Part shown: positions 36,023 through 44,452 of the stretch, piece by piece
Layout of the letters: each line of letters starts with the position of its first letter
Numbering within the stretch: the first letter of the stretch is position 1
DNA from: Vicinamibacterales bacterium
Lineage (GTDB): Bacteria > Acidobacteriota > Vicinamibacteria > Vicinamibacterales > UBA2999
Assembly: GCA_041394705.1 (NCBI GenBank)
Contig: JAWKHS010000008.1
Location: forward strand, 62,001 to 126,000
DNA: 64,000 bases
Direction: 5' to 3'
The notes under the pieces: generated by a model
The model's database searches: none
Told to the model about the DNA's origin: nothing
What the model saw: the letters and a program-made list of their open reading frames with translations, nothing else
Translations under genes and position numbers: made by a program

Positions 36023-36541
36023 TCATCGGCTCGACTCCGCCGGCGGAAGCACGGCCTCGGCGGGCGCCGTGGTGAAGAGACTGGGTCCCGGCGAGCCGTT
36101 CTTCTCCCAGGTGTCCTGGATGCGCTCGCAGACCTCGAGAATGACCTGCTCCCGCCGCCGCGGCGTCATGAGGCTGAGCGGCTTCGAGATGTCGTGGGCG
36201 GCCTGGTAGTCGGCGATGGGCGTCAGCTTGTACATGCAGGGCCGCAGGTAGATCCAGAGGATCGCCAGCTCCTGGTTCGCAGCCCCTTCGAGCAGTGTCG
36301 GCAGTTCGTGCTTCTGGATGAAGTCCGAGCTGAGGAAGTCTGGGCTCACCAGCAGTACCGCGACGGCCGTGGAGTCCAGCGCGTGGCCGATGTCTTCCCG
36401 CCATCGGCTGCCCGGGACGATATCGCGATCGGACCACTTGCGAATCTTCCGCCCCTGGAGCGCGGGCGCCAGCATCTTCTCGAAGTCCTTGAGGGCATCG
36501 AGGTCGGCGTGGCTGTAGCTGAAGAAGACGGTGTCGCGCAT
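36023..36541 (-). CDS. Cytoplasmic TIR-domain protein
   Basis: 172 residues, mostly one TIR domain: DTVFFSYSHADLDALKDFEK, then KWSDRDIVPGSRWREDIGHA, VAVLLVSPDFLSSDFI and QKHELPTLLEG. Glu79 (in KHELP) falls where NAD-cleaving TIRs carry the catalytic Glu. Residues 145-172 are a short Pro/Ser tail. No signal peptide or membrane helix. I start at MRDTVFF, as TIR begins right there; the longer frame adds 20 residues without support. It leads the TIR-patatin pair and has its own TACAAT box. Could produce an NAD-derived signal for the patatin, act as a toxin, or serve as an adaptor. Confidence 0.87.
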   Translation of the reverse strand: MRDTVFFSYSHADLDALKDFEKMLAPALQGRKIRKWSDRDIVPGSRWREDIGHALDSTAVAVLLVSPDFLSSDFIQKHELPTLLEGAANQELAILWIYLRPCMYKLTPIADYQAAHDISKPLSLMTPRRREQVILEVCERIQDTWEKNGSPGPSLFTTAPAEAVLPPAESSR

Positions 36542-36576
36542 GGCGGATCGCCAGTGGCGAACGGCAGCGGCGCCCA

Positions 36577-36582
36577 ATTGTA
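36577..36582 (-). promoter_or_regulatory. -10 box (TACAAT) of the TIR-patatin pair
   Basis: TACAAT on the minus strand with a leader of about 30 nt before the ATG at 36541. The -35 side is weak. Confidence 0.45.
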
Positions 36583-36632
36583 GCCCACCCCGGTCGGGCA
36601 TCCGCGGTCCGCGGGGACGGTCGTCCAGGCTG

Positions 36633-37823
36633 TCAGATCGTGGCGCCGTCCCTCACGGCGGCGCCGCGCTCGAAGCGGTCCACGGCGAACGGCGAGATGT
36701 CGAAGGTGCGGCTCTCGCCGAGGCGCACGAGCTCGGAGACGACGAGGCCCGTGGCCGGCGACATCATCAGCCCGTGGCCACTGAAGCCGTTGGCGAAGAT
36801 GAACCCGCCGAGCCCCGGGTGCTCGCCGAGCACCGGGTTGTGGTCGGGCGTCATCTCGTAGAGGCCCGCCCAGCCGTGCACGTCGGTCACATCCACCGCG
36901 GCCGGCAGGCGCCGCGCGAGCGCGGGATAGAACTCGTTCTCCCAGCGGACGTCGTCGCAGTCGAAGTTCTCCCCGGCCGGCTCGTCCCACTTCGTGAACG
37001 CGAGGATGATGCGATCCGGCTGACCGGCGTCCACGGCGTCGTCGTGCCGCCAGTGCACGCCGCCCGGGTCGATCACCATCGGGAACCGCGTCGGCCACTG
37101 GACCGGCAGGGTGCACCGGAACAGGAGCTGGCGCACCGGCTCCACCGGCACGGCCAGTCCCGCCGACCGTGCGAGCCGGCCCGCGAGCGCGCCGGCGGCG
37201 TTCACCACCACGGGCGCATCGAGCCGTCCGCCGCGCGCCAGCCGCACGCCCGTCACGCGTCCCCCGGCGGACAGGACGGCCTGCACGTCGTCCTCGAGGT
37301 ACTCGGCGCCCGCGGCCTCGGCCGCCGCACGCAGGCCGAAGAGCACCTCGCGCGGGTTGGCGTAGCCGTCGTCGGGACCGAAGAGGCCGAAGCGGAGGTC
37401 GTCCACCCACAGGCCGGGAACCAGCGCCCGGATCTCATCCACGCTCAGGCGCCGCTGCACGACGCCGGCCTCCGCCTGCGCGGCCTCGCGCGCGGAGAGC
37501 GCCTCGGCGTTCGTGTCGTCGGCCAGGAACAGGTAGCCCCGCTGGCGGAACCACGCACGCGGCGTGTGGGTGGCCGTCTGCATGCGCTCGTCGAACACAC
37601 GCCACAACTCGACGGAGTGCTGCACCATCCGCGCGCACACCGGCGAGCCGAACTGCTGGCGGATGCCGCCCATGGCCAGGAACGACGAGGCGCGAGCGTA
37701 GGTACGATCGCGCTCCACGACGACGACGCGGCCCTGGAAGCCGTCGGTCGTGAGCCGCCACGCCGCGGCCGATCCCACCACGCCTCCGCCGACGATGACG
37801 ACGTCCGCCGCGGTCATGGTCAT
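36633..37823 (-). CDS. FAD-dependent amine/amino-acid oxidoreductase (DAO family)
   Basis: 396 residues. Dinucleotide-binding motif VVIVGGGVVGSAAAWRL at the N-terminus, the conserved ASSFLAMGGIRQQFG segment, VVVNAAGALAGRLA in the second FAD-contact region, and DVHGWAGLYEMTPDHNPVLG with FIFANGFSGHGLMMSPATGL near the C-terminus, all typical of sarcosine oxidase/FOXRED1-like flavoenzymes. It oxidises a secondary amine or amino acid and passes electrons to oxygen or an acceptor; the substrate is unknown. It is the last gene of a three-gene unit beginning with the NamZ-like gene, 28 bases after the SRPBCC gene. Confidence 0.88.
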   Translation of the reverse strand: MTMTAADVVIVGGGVVGSAAAWRLTTDGFQGRVVVVERDRTYARASSFLAMGGIRQQFGSPVCARMVQHSVELWRVFDERMQTATHTPRAWFRQRGYLFLADDTNAEALSAREAAQAEAGVVQRRLSVDEIRALVPGLWVDDLRFGLFGPDDGYANPREVLFGLRAAAEAAGAEYLEDDVQAVLSAGGRVTGVRLARGGRLDAPVVVNAAGALAGRLARSAGLAVPVEPVRQLLFRCTLPVQWPTRFPMVIDPGGVHWRHDDAVDAGQPDRIILAFTKWDEPAGENFDCDDVRWENEFYPALARRLPAAVDVTDVHGWAGLYEMTPDHNPVLGEHPGLGGFIFANGFSGHGLMMSPATGLVVSELVRLGESRTFDISPFAVDRFERGAAVRDGATI

Positions 37824-37851
37824 CGTCCGGCCGGCACGGAGGCCCCCGCCG

Positions 37852-38385
37852 TCACGGACGGCCCTGCTTGATGGTCTTCACCTTGTAGAGCCACTCGTTC
37901 TCGATGTAGTCCTTGAGCGTCGCGAGCGCTTCGTCCAGGCCGGCCCGCGTCAGCGTGAAGTAGCGTTGCCAGCGCTCGCCGTCCTCGGAGGCCGTCTGCC
38001 GCACCGTGACGGTCGTCCGCTCCGGGGCTGCGGGCTGGCAGGACACTTCCAGCGCCATCGGCCCCAGCGGCTCGCCGTCCGGCGGCTGCCAGTGGACGTC
38101 GGCCACGAAGAAACCCCGGTCGCCGCAGTCCATGATGGTGCCGTGCAGCGTCCCGCCGAGCTGCCCGAGGAGCGGATCCCGAAGCTCGCTGGCCGGCCAG
38201 GTCACGGCATAGGGACCGGAGGCGCGCGCCACGGCCACCGACCGCTCGGCGTCCCACCAGTACGAGAGATCGGTGTGGGAGAAGAACGCCTGCAGCACGC
38301 GCGCCACCGGGGCGTTGACCTCGGTGGAGAGGACGAAACTCGGCGGCCCCGATGGCCGGGCGGCGGGTCGGGGAGCGTCAGGCAT
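37852..38385 (-). CDS. SRPBCC-fold (AHSA1-like) protein
   Basis: 177 residues. A Pro-rich N-terminus then an AHSA1/START-like fold: FVLSTEVNAPVARVLQAFFS, TDLSYWWDAERSVAV, DRGFFVADVHWQPPDGEPL, TTVTVRQTASEDGERWQRYF, and the final helix LDEALATLKDYIENEWLYKV. The fold binds hydrophobic ligands or acts as a chaperone cofactor. Function here is unknown. Its start overlaps the end of the NamZ-like gene by 8 bases, so translation is probably coupled. Confidence 0.85.
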   Translation of the reverse strand: MPDAPRPAARPSGPPSFVLSTEVNAPVARVLQAFFSHTDLSYWWDAERSVAVARASGPYAVTWPASELRDPLLGQLGGTLHGTIMDCGDRGFFVADVHWQPPDGEPLGPMALEVSCQPAAPERTTVTVRQTASEDGERWQRYFTLTRAGLDEALATLKDYIENEWLYKVKTIKQGRP

Positions 38386-39544
38386 AGAGCAGGTACGGCG
38401 CCCGGAGCGCGGAGAAGGCGGCCTCGTCGTCGCGCCAGCCCGCGGCGATCTCGGCGGCGGAGGCGCCGCGCTCGACGAGCTCGCGGGTGCGGCTGCTGCC
38501 GGCCAGGATGTCGATGGGCATCAGGCGGTGTTCGTACTCGTACGGCGGCGGACGCCAGGCGAAGCGATTGGGATCGGCCGCGCGCAGTGCCGCGATCACG
38601 GCGATGCCCGTCTCCACCGGCCGGAACGCCTGCCGGTCCGTCACGTGGATCTGGCAGCCGCCGCAGGACACGCCGTGATGCTTCTGGAAGGTGGGCTCGA
38701 AGACCACGGGCCGGAACACGACGCCGGGCAGTCCCTGCGCCATCAACCCGTCGGCGAACGGCTCGGCCTGCACCCACGGCGCGCCGACCAGTTCGAAGGG
38801 ACGCGTCGTGCCGCGGCCCTCGCTCGCCAGCGTGCCCTCGAGCAGCACGGTCCCGGGATAGACGACGGCGGAGTCCAGCGTCGGCATGTTCGGCGACGGC
38901 ATCACCCACGGCATGGCGCAGTCGTCGCCGTAGTCCGTGCGGTGCCACCCTTCCATCGGCACGACCTCCAGCTGGGCGCCGAGGGCGAACCGTTCGTTGA
39001 ACAGCTGCGCCAGCTCGCCGATGGTCAGCCCGTGCCGCATCGGGATCGGGAAGAGCCCCACGAAGGACTCGAAGCCCGGAACGAGCGTCTCGCCCTCCAC
39101 GGCCTCGCCGCCGATCGGGTTGGGCCGGTCGCACACGATGACGGGCACGCCGTGCCGGCCGCAGGCCTTCAGGCAGTTGGCCATCGTGTAGATGAAGGTG
39201 TAGATGCGGGCGCCGATGTCCTGCAGGTCGATGACGAGCGCGTCGAGGCCCGCCAGCATTTCGGCCGTGGGCTCGCGCGTCTCGCTGTAGAGGGAATAGA
39301 CGGGCACGCGCCGCCGGTCGTCCTTGGCGTGCGCCGTCTCGATCATGTTGTCCTGCACGTCGGACCGGAAGCCGTGCTGGGGGCCGAAGATCGCCCGCAG
39401 CTCCACGCCTTCCGCCGCGCGCAGCTGGTCCACGACGTGGACGAACGCGCCGTCCACCGACGCGGGATTGGCGACCACGCCGATCCGATGCCCCGGCAGC
39501 CGGCCCGAGGCCAGCAGGCGCGTCGATCCCAGCGTGACTCCCAT
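38378..39544 (-). CDS. namZ: NamZ-like exo-beta-N-acetylmuramidase (DUF1343)
   Basis: 388 residues, the length of DUF1343/GH171 proteins, of which B. subtilis NamZ removes terminal MurNAc from cell-wall glycans. Conserved parts are IGVVANPASVDG, the FGPQHGFRSD loop, VPVYSLYSETREPTAEMLAG, LDALVIDLQDIGARIYTFIY, CDRPNPIGGEAVEG, and EGRGTTRPFELVGAPWV. There is no signal peptide, so it would act inside the cell on recycled fragments unless exported otherwise. First gene of a three-gene unit with the SRPBCC and FAD oxidoreductase genes. A TATAAT box precedes it by 12 nt. Confidence 0.87.
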   Translation of the reverse strand: MGVTLGSTRLLASGRLPGHRIGVVANPASVDGAFVHVVDQLRAAEGVELRAIFGPQHGFRSDVQDNMIETAHAKDDRRRVPVYSLYSETREPTAEMLAGLDALVIDLQDIGARIYTFIYTMANCLKACGRHGVPVIVCDRPNPIGGEAVEGETLVPGFESFVGLFPIPMRHGLTIGELAQLFNERFALGAQLEVVPMEGWHRTDYGDDCAMPWVMPSPNMPTLDSAVVYPGTVLLEGTLASEGRGTTRPFELVGAPWVQAEPFADGLMAQGLPGVVFRPVVFEPTFQKHHGVSCGGCQIHVTDRQAFRPVETGIAVIAALRAADPNRFAWRPPPYEYEHRLMPIDILAGSSRTRELVERGASAAEIAAGWRDDEAAFSALRAPYLLYA

Positions 39545-39556
39545 GACGGAGGTCCG

Positions 39557-39564
39557 ATTATAGT
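39557..39564. promoter_or_regulatory. Overlapping divergent -10 boxes
   Basis: The sequence reads ATTATAGT on the plus strand: TATAGT (39559-39564) faces the Mpo1-like gene and TATAAT (39562-39557) faces namZ. The -35 sides are not obvious. Both promoters would compete for the same site. Confidence 0.5.
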
Positions 39565-39600
39565 GGTGGCCAGCCGCTCATGATGCTCGGCCCCCGCCCG

Positions 39601-39882
39601 ATGTCGGACTGGATCGCCCAGTACGCGGAGAGCCACCGGCACCCGGTGAACCGCCTCCTGCACACGCTGGGCATCCCGCTCATCGTCGTGTCGCTCGTCG
39701 TGGCCGCCGTGTCGCCCTGGCTGCAGGCGTGGACGGCCGCCGCCGTGCTCTTCGTCGTGGGCTGGGTGCTGCAGTTCGTCGGGCACGCGGTGGAGGGCAA
39801 GCCGCCCGAGTTCTTCAAGGACTGGCGCTTCCTGTTCGTCGGCGTGCGCTGGTGGCTGGCCAAGGTCCGGGGCCGCGCGTGA
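39601..39882 (+). CDS. Mpo1-like protein (DUF962), small membrane protein
   Basis: 93 residues. The DUF962 pattern is clear: SDWIAQYAESHRHPVNRLLH followed by TLGIPLIVVSLVVAAVSPW and the HAVEGKPPEFFKDWRFLFVG ending. In yeast the related Mpo1 is an iron-dependent dioxygenase for 2-hydroxy fatty acids; His residues in SHRHP and GHAVEG fit such a site. Two ATGs at 39580 and 39583 would add 6-7 residues; I take the ATG at 39601, where the family normally begins. Its stop overlaps the start of the next gene. Confidence 0.82.
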   Translation: MSDWIAQYAESHRHPVNRLLHTLGIPLIVVSLVVAAVSPWLQAWTAAAVLFVVGWVLQFVGHAVEGKPPEFFKDWRFLFVGVRWWLAKVRGRA

Positions 39883-41465
39883 CGCCAGTGCCGCGCGCGG
39901 CACTGGCGCTCGTGCTGGCCGCCTACGTGCTGCCCCTCGCCGTGCCGGTGCCCCTCATGGAGGACGACGAGGGCCTGCACGCCGCCATCGCGGTCGAGAT
40001 GGTGGAGGGCGGCGACTGGGTGGTGCCCCGCCTCATGGGCGAGCCCTTCCTCGACAAGCCCATCCTCTACTTCTGGATGCAGGCGGCCTCGATCTCCGCG
40101 TTCGGCCGATCGGAGTTCGCCGTGCGCCTGCCGGGCACGGTCATGGCGCTGGCGGGCGTGGCGGCCACGGGCTGGCTGGCCTGGCAGCTCGCGGGCCCGC
40201 TCGCGGCCTGGTGGGCCGCGCTCTGCTACGCCACGATGCTCCTCCCATACGCGGTCTCGCTCGCGCCGCTGCACGACCTCGTGATGGTGCCGCTGGCCGC
40301 GCTGGCCATCGGCGCCTTCTGGCGCGTGCACCACGCACGGTCGCCGGCGGCCGCCGCGGGCTGGACGGCGATGGCCGGCGTCGTGCTGGGGCTGTCGATG
40401 CTGGGCAAGGGCCTGACCGGCGCGGGCCTGGTGGGCGTCGGGATGGCCGCGTGGATGGCGTGGACGCGCACGTGGACCCGGCGCCTCGTGGCGAGCGCGA
40501 CCGTGGCCCTGGGACTGGCCGCGGTGATCGCGTGGCCCTGGTACGCGGCGATGGAGACCGCGTCGCCGGGTTACCTGCGCTACTTCATCCTCGAGCGCCA
40601 CATCGGGGGCGTGGCCGGTGAGGACCAGCGACACGCCGGGCGGCCGTTCTGGTACTACGCGCCGATTCTGGTGGCTGGCGCCTGGCCCTGGCTCTTCGAC
40701 GCGTGTCGGCGATCGCCGGCACGCGCGGGCCTCGCGGAGCGCCTGCTCTGGGCATGGCTGGTGGCGGACCTCGTGCTCCTGAGCGCGTCGGGGTCGAAGC
40801 TGGCCACCTACCTGCTCCCGGCCTTCCCCGCGCTGGCGATCCTGGCCGGGCGCGCGATCGCGGAGGGCGGCGAGAGCAAGGGCGTCGCGCGGCTGCGGTT
40901 CTGGGTCGCGCTCGTCACGGCATCGCTCCCGCTGGCCGCCGAGGCGTATCTCGCCCTGACCAGCGGCTGGGGCCGGGCGGGCCTGGTCGGGCTGGTGGGC
41001 GCCACCGCACCGCTCGCGCTTCTCGGCTGGACGATGGAGTCCGCGCGGCGGGAGAGCTGGGCCGGCGCGTCCCGCCTCGTGACCGTGACGGCGGCGACCC
41101 TCGTCGTCATCGCTCTGACGATCCGGCCCGTGGTCGCGGCCCAGTTCACGGCCGTCGGCCTGTCGGCGCACTTCAACCGGGACGACGCGCTGCCGACCCG
41201 GCTCTACATCATCGACGAAGGCGTCGGCTCGTTCCTCTTCTACCTGAAGCCCGAACTCCGACGCGGCCTGACGCCGGACCGGGTGCGCCGCCTCTCGCGC
41301 TTCTCGCTCGCCGACGTGGCCGGCGACGCCGAGGGCTTCGCGGCCATCGCGTGGGATCGGCTCGACGGCGTCCGCGAGCTGTACGACCTGCCGGTCCCGG
41401 GCTCGGGCACCCCCGGCGCCTTCGCCGTGGTGGCCCTCGCCGACGTCCACCCCCGACAACGCTGA
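39879..41465 (+). CDS. Family 39 membrane glycosyltransferase (ArnT-like)
   Basis: 528 residues from GTG 39879, overlapping the previous stop. About 11-12 hydrophobic helices. The acidic loop after helix 1 reads MEDDEGLHAAIAVEMVEGGD, followed by VPRLMGEPFLDKPILYFWMQ, a block typical of the PMT_2/ArnT family in which the paired Asp/Glu is catalytic. It transfers a sugar from a polyprenyl-phosphate donor to lipid A or another lipid, in the periplasmic leaflet. The acceptor is unknown. It forms an apparent unit with the Mpo1-like, lipoprotein and ogt genes. Confidence 0.87.
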   Translation: MTPVPRAALALVLAAYVLPLAVPVPLMEDDEGLHAAIAVEMVEGGDWVVPRLMGEPFLDKPILYFWMQAASISAFGRSEFAVRLPGTVMALAGVAATGWLAWQLAGPLAAWWAALCYATMLLPYAVSLAPLHDLVMVPLAALAIGAFWRVHHARSPAAAAGWTAMAGVVLGLSMLGKGLTGAGLVGVGMAAWMAWTRTWTRRLVASATVALGLAAVIAWPWYAAMETASPGYLRYFILERHIGGVAGEDQRHAGRPFWYYAPILVAGAWPWLFDACRRSPARAGLAERLLWAWLVADLVLLSASGSKLATYLLPAFPALAILAGRAIAEGGESKGVARLRFWVALVTASLPLAAEAYLALTSGWGRAGLVGLVGATAPLALLGWTMESARRESWAGASRLVTVTAATLVVIALTIRPVVAAQFTAVGLSAHFNRDDALPTRLYIIDEGVGSFLFYLKPELRRGLTPDRVRRLSRFSLADVAGDAEGFAAIAWDRLDGVRELYDLPVPGSGTPGAFAVVALADVHPRQR

Positions 41466-41512
41466 CACGCGGCGGATTGCGCCCGCCCCCACCTCCGGCA
41501 CATGCTGGCCGT

Positions 41513-42025
41513 ATGAGGCTGAATCTCTCGACGATGAGGCGGCCCGCAGCGGCCGTCCTGCTCGGCTCGGCAATCACGGTCGGCACCTGGGCGTGCGCCA
41601 GCGGCGGTGGCGGCGGGATCCGGCCGGCGGCGTCTTCGACGCCCGTGAGCAATTCGCCGCTCGAGGGCCAGTGGCGGCTGGTCTCCTTCGAAGTGGCCGA
41701 CGGGAGCACGCGCAAGGTGACGGGCTACCTCAACGTGGATCGTTTCTCGACCATGACCGTCCACGCGGAGCTGGCCCCGGACGAGCCGGTGGCGCGCCCG
41801 CCGCGCACCGTCGTGGCGGACTTCACGGCGAAGGCATCCGCCGATGCCGGGAAGCTGGACTTCACGGGCCTCTCGATGGGCGTCGGCAACGACCGGCTCA
41901 CCGACGATGCCGTGCCGATGGACGAGTGGTCGAACTACGACGTGAACGGCGACACGCTGCGGCTGTTCGCCCGCGATCGCGGCGGCCGGCCCGCCGCCAC
42001 CCTCGTCTTCCAGCGCACGCCATGA
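41513..42025 (+). CDS. Lipoprotein with lipocalin-like domain
   Basis: 170 residues. Signal sequence (AAAVLLGSAITVGTWACASG) with a possible lipobox TWAC, a Gly/Ser linker, then one beta-barrel-like domain beginning LEGQWRLVSFEVADGSTRKV, which is the usual opening of lipocalin-like proteins (PF13648 or PF13924 style). Later YLNVDRFSTMTVHAELAPDE and the strand GDTLRLFARDRGGRPAATLV fit that fold. It may bind a small hydrophobic ligand at the membrane. Its stop overlaps the ogt start (ATGA). Confidence 0.75.
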   Translation: MRLNLSTMRRPAAAVLLGSAITVGTWACASGGGGGIRPAASSTPVSNSPLEGQWRLVSFEVADGSTRKVTGYLNVDRFSTMTVHAELAPDEPVARPPRTVVADFTAKASADAGKLDFTGLSMGVGNDRLTDDAVPMDEWSNYDVNGDTLRLFARDRGGRPAATLVFQRTP

Positions 42026-42531
42026 GCACCGCCGCGGCCCGGAGGCCCGTGTACTGCACGTCGATCGACAGCCCGATCGGGCCGCTGCTCCTGGCTGGCG
42101 ACCGGCGGGTGCTGCGGGTGCTGTGGTTCGGGCAGGGACGCAAGGCCCAGGGCCCGCATCCCGAGTGGGCCGAGGCACCGGGCGAGTTCGACGGCGTCAG
42201 ACAGCAGCTCGACGAGTACTTCGCGGGCCGCCGGACGCGCTTCGAGATCGCGGTGGAGCCGGACGGGACGCCGTTCCAACAGACGGTGTGGCGGGCGCTC
42301 CTGGACATCCCGTACGGCGAGACGACCACCTACGGCGCCCTCGCCCGCCGCATCGGGGACGAGAAGGCCGTGCGCGCGGTGGGCCTGGCCAACGGCGCCA
42401 ATCCCATCGCCATCGTGATCCCGTGTCATCGGGTCATCGGCGCCGGCGGGGCGCTCGTCGGCTTCGGCGGCGGCCTGCCGACCAAGCGCGCGCTGCTCGA
42501 TCTCGAACAGGGCCAGCGGACGTTGCTGTAG
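42022..42531 (+). CDS. ogt: Methylated-DNA-protein-cysteine methyltransferase
   Basis: 169 residues. Repairs O6-alkylguanine by moving the alkyl group to its own Cys. The active-site motif IPCHRVIG is present, with upstream DNA-binding helix segment GALARRIGDEKAVRAVGLAN and FQQTVWRALLDIPYGETTTY. Normal Ogt length. The start codon overlaps the lipoprotein stop by ATGA, so it is translationally coupled to a gene cluster of otherwise envelope functions. Confidence 0.95.
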   Translation: MSTAAARRPVYCTSIDSPIGPLLLAGDRRVLRVLWFGQGRKAQGPHPEWAEAPGEFDGVRQQLDEYFAGRRTRFEIAVEPDGTPFQQTVWRALLDIPYGETTTYGALARRIGDEKAVRAVGLANGANPIAIVIPCHRVIGAGGALVGFGGGLPTKRALLDLEQGQRTLL

Positions 42532-42609
42532 CGCCGCCCGCAGACGCGCGCGACAGGGGGAGGGGAGCGGACGCCCGGCGCGAGCGCCCGCTCCTCCGCG
42601 GCCGTGCCG

Positions 42610-44358
42610 CTATGGAATGGTGACGGTCTGCGGCGCCGTGAAGTCGCCGGCCCCGCAGGCGTTCACGGCGCGCACCCTGAAGGTGTAGGCGCCGGGCGGC
42701 GCCGGCGCGCTGATGGATCGTCCGCTGAACGGGAGCGCGAGTGACACCGCTCCCGTCACGTCCAGGACGTAACTCGCGATGGCCGGTCCGGCCGACGGCG
42801 GATCCCAGTGCAGCGACAGGGTCGAGCCCGCGTGGCCGGCCACGAAGTTCGTCGGCGCCTGCGGGAGTCCCGTGCAGGCGGCGGGGAACGACAGGGTCAC
42901 GGGCGGCGAGGCCGCGCTCGTGCCGGTCGCGTTGGCGGCCCGGACGGCAAAGGTGTAGGTGCCGGCCGGAATGCCCGCGAAGGCGAACGTCTCGCCCAGC
43001 GGCAGCGGCACCGAGGCGCTGACGGCGCCGCTCACGTCGAGCACCATCGAGGTCGGCGTGCCGCCGGAGGACGTGTTCCTCCAGCTCAGGCCGAGTTGGT
43101 TGCCGTTGACGAGTCCCAGGAGGGCCGTCGGGGCCGAGGGCGGCTGCGGCACGTTCACGTGGACCAGCACCTCGTTCGAGGGCCCGCTGGTCCCGCCGGA
43201 CGTCGTGGCGCGCACGCGCAGGTAGAACGATCCCGTGGGCAGGTCGAGCGCGAACGTCGTGGCCGTGCCGCCAGTGGGCAGGCTGCCCAGCGTCTGGCCC
43301 GGCGCGACGCCGCCTTCCAGCACGTAGCCCGTCGCGATCGCGCTGGTCGGCGGATTCCACTGCAGCGTGACGTGGTTGCCGGCCACCGACACCACGCTCA
43401 GGCCCGAGGGCACGGGCGACGGCGGGGCCGCGCCCAGGAACACGCCCGAGTCCGACGCCATCGCCACGCCGTTCGGCAGGTTCACCAGCAGCCGGGCGCC
43501 CTGGTTCGCGTAGTCGCAGGTCATGCCGCCGTTGCAGAAGAGCTCGAGGTGCCCGGTCACCTTCATGCCTGACAGGCCCGGCGGCACCGAGATGGTCGTC
43601 GCCATCTGGGCGCCGGCAAGACCCACCGTCGTGATCGTCCAGATCGGCCCGTTGCCGACCGGGAAGTTCTCGCCGCTCAGCGGATCGCGAAAGCCCCGGC
43701 CGCCGTTGACGTACTCGAAGTTGATCACGTGCGAGCCGCCCGCCGTGCCGCGGACGACGGGCATCGGGTTGTTGGTGGTGATGAGCCCGAGCTGTCCGGT
43801 GATGAAGGCGCTGCCGAGCTGCCCCGTGGTGTTCGGGAGGATCGTGCCGTCCACGAGCCACGTCAACGCGACGTTCGTCGACGACGCCCCGGGGTTGGCG
43901 AAGTACACGACGTCCTCGTAGCGGGCCACCGTCGTGCCAGACGGCGTGGCGAAGTTGTTGAGCGGGCTGTTGAAGGCGCCACCCGTCAGAATCCCGGTGA
44001 TGAGGTTGGCCGACGCGACCGAGTCGCTGCGGAACACCGTGGTGCCGTTCGAGCCCGGTTGCCCGGTCTGGACGTTGGCTTCGGTGACCGGCGGCGGACC
44101 GACGGGATCGCCCGCGGCGCTGCCCTGGGCGCCAATCAACGTCGACAGGGCGCCGTTCACGAGGCTGGCCCACGACGTGGCGACGTTCGGGCCCTGATGC
44201 GCCGAACTGGTGGCTTCGGCCTTCACGAGGGGCTGAGCGTGGGCGGGTCCGCCGGCCAGCGCGACCCCGACGGCCGCCAGCGCGGCCCCGCGCGCGATCC
44301 TTGCCGCCGTTGGGCGGCTCCGGCCCACCCCCCTCGCTATACTCACATTCGTTTGCAT
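42610..44358 (-). CDS. Exported protein with C-terminal fibronectin type III repeats
   Basis: 582 residues. Signal peptide (ALAAVGVALAGGPAHAQ), an N-terminal beta-rich half of about 220 residues (TTVARYEDVVYFANPGASST, VINFEYVNGGRGFRDPLSGE) that I do not recognise, then three FN3-like domains (residues about 260-582) each with the WNPP/WDPP turn, for example HVTLQWNPPTSAIATGYVLE and LSLHWDPPSAGPAIASYVLD, ending in AVNACGAGDFTAPQTVTIP. It is probably secreted or surface-bound. It is divergent from an ECF sigma gene 94 bases away, which could control it. A GGAGCGGAG lies before the ATG at 44358. Confidence 0.8.
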   Translation of the reverse strand: MQTNVSIARGVGRSRPTAARIARGAALAAVGVALAGGPAHAQPLVKAEATSSAHQGPNVATSWASLVNGALSTLIGAQGSAAGDPVGPPPVTEANVQTGQPGSNGTTVFRSDSVASANLITGILTGGAFNSPLNNFATPSGTTVARYEDVVYFANPGASSTNVALTWLVDGTILPNTTGQLGSAFITGQLGLITTNNPMPVVRGTAGGSHVINFEYVNGGRGFRDPLSGENFPVGNGPIWTITTVGLAGAQMATTISVPPGLSGMKVTGHLELFCNGGMTCDYANQGARLLVNLPNGVAMASDSGVFLGAAPPSPVPSGLSVVSVAGNHVTLQWNPPTSAIATGYVLEGGVAPGQTLGSLPTGGTATTFALDLPTGSFYLRVRATTSGGTSGPSNEVLVHVNVPQPPSAPTALLGLVNGNQLGLSWRNTSSGGTPTSMVLDVSGAVSASVPLPLGETFAFAGIPAGTYTFAVRAANATGTSAASPPVTLSFPAACTGLPQAPTNFVAGHAGSTLSLHWDPPSAGPAIASYVLDVTGAVSLALPFSGRSISAPAPPGAYTFRVRAVNACGAGDFTAPQTVTIP

Positions 44359-44452
44359 GGTCTCCGCTCCCGTCCTGACATTCGCAGGTGGACGGGAAAC
44401 CGACTCACGCCGCGCCCGGGGTGGCCGCCGCGGTTGGTCAGAAGGAGCAGGC

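Noticed and set aside
34861..42531. Full CBASS locus around the patatin
   Set aside because: No CD-NTase, HORMA, TRIP13 or Cap2/Cap3-like gene is visible in the flanking genes; only the patatin and TIR are present.
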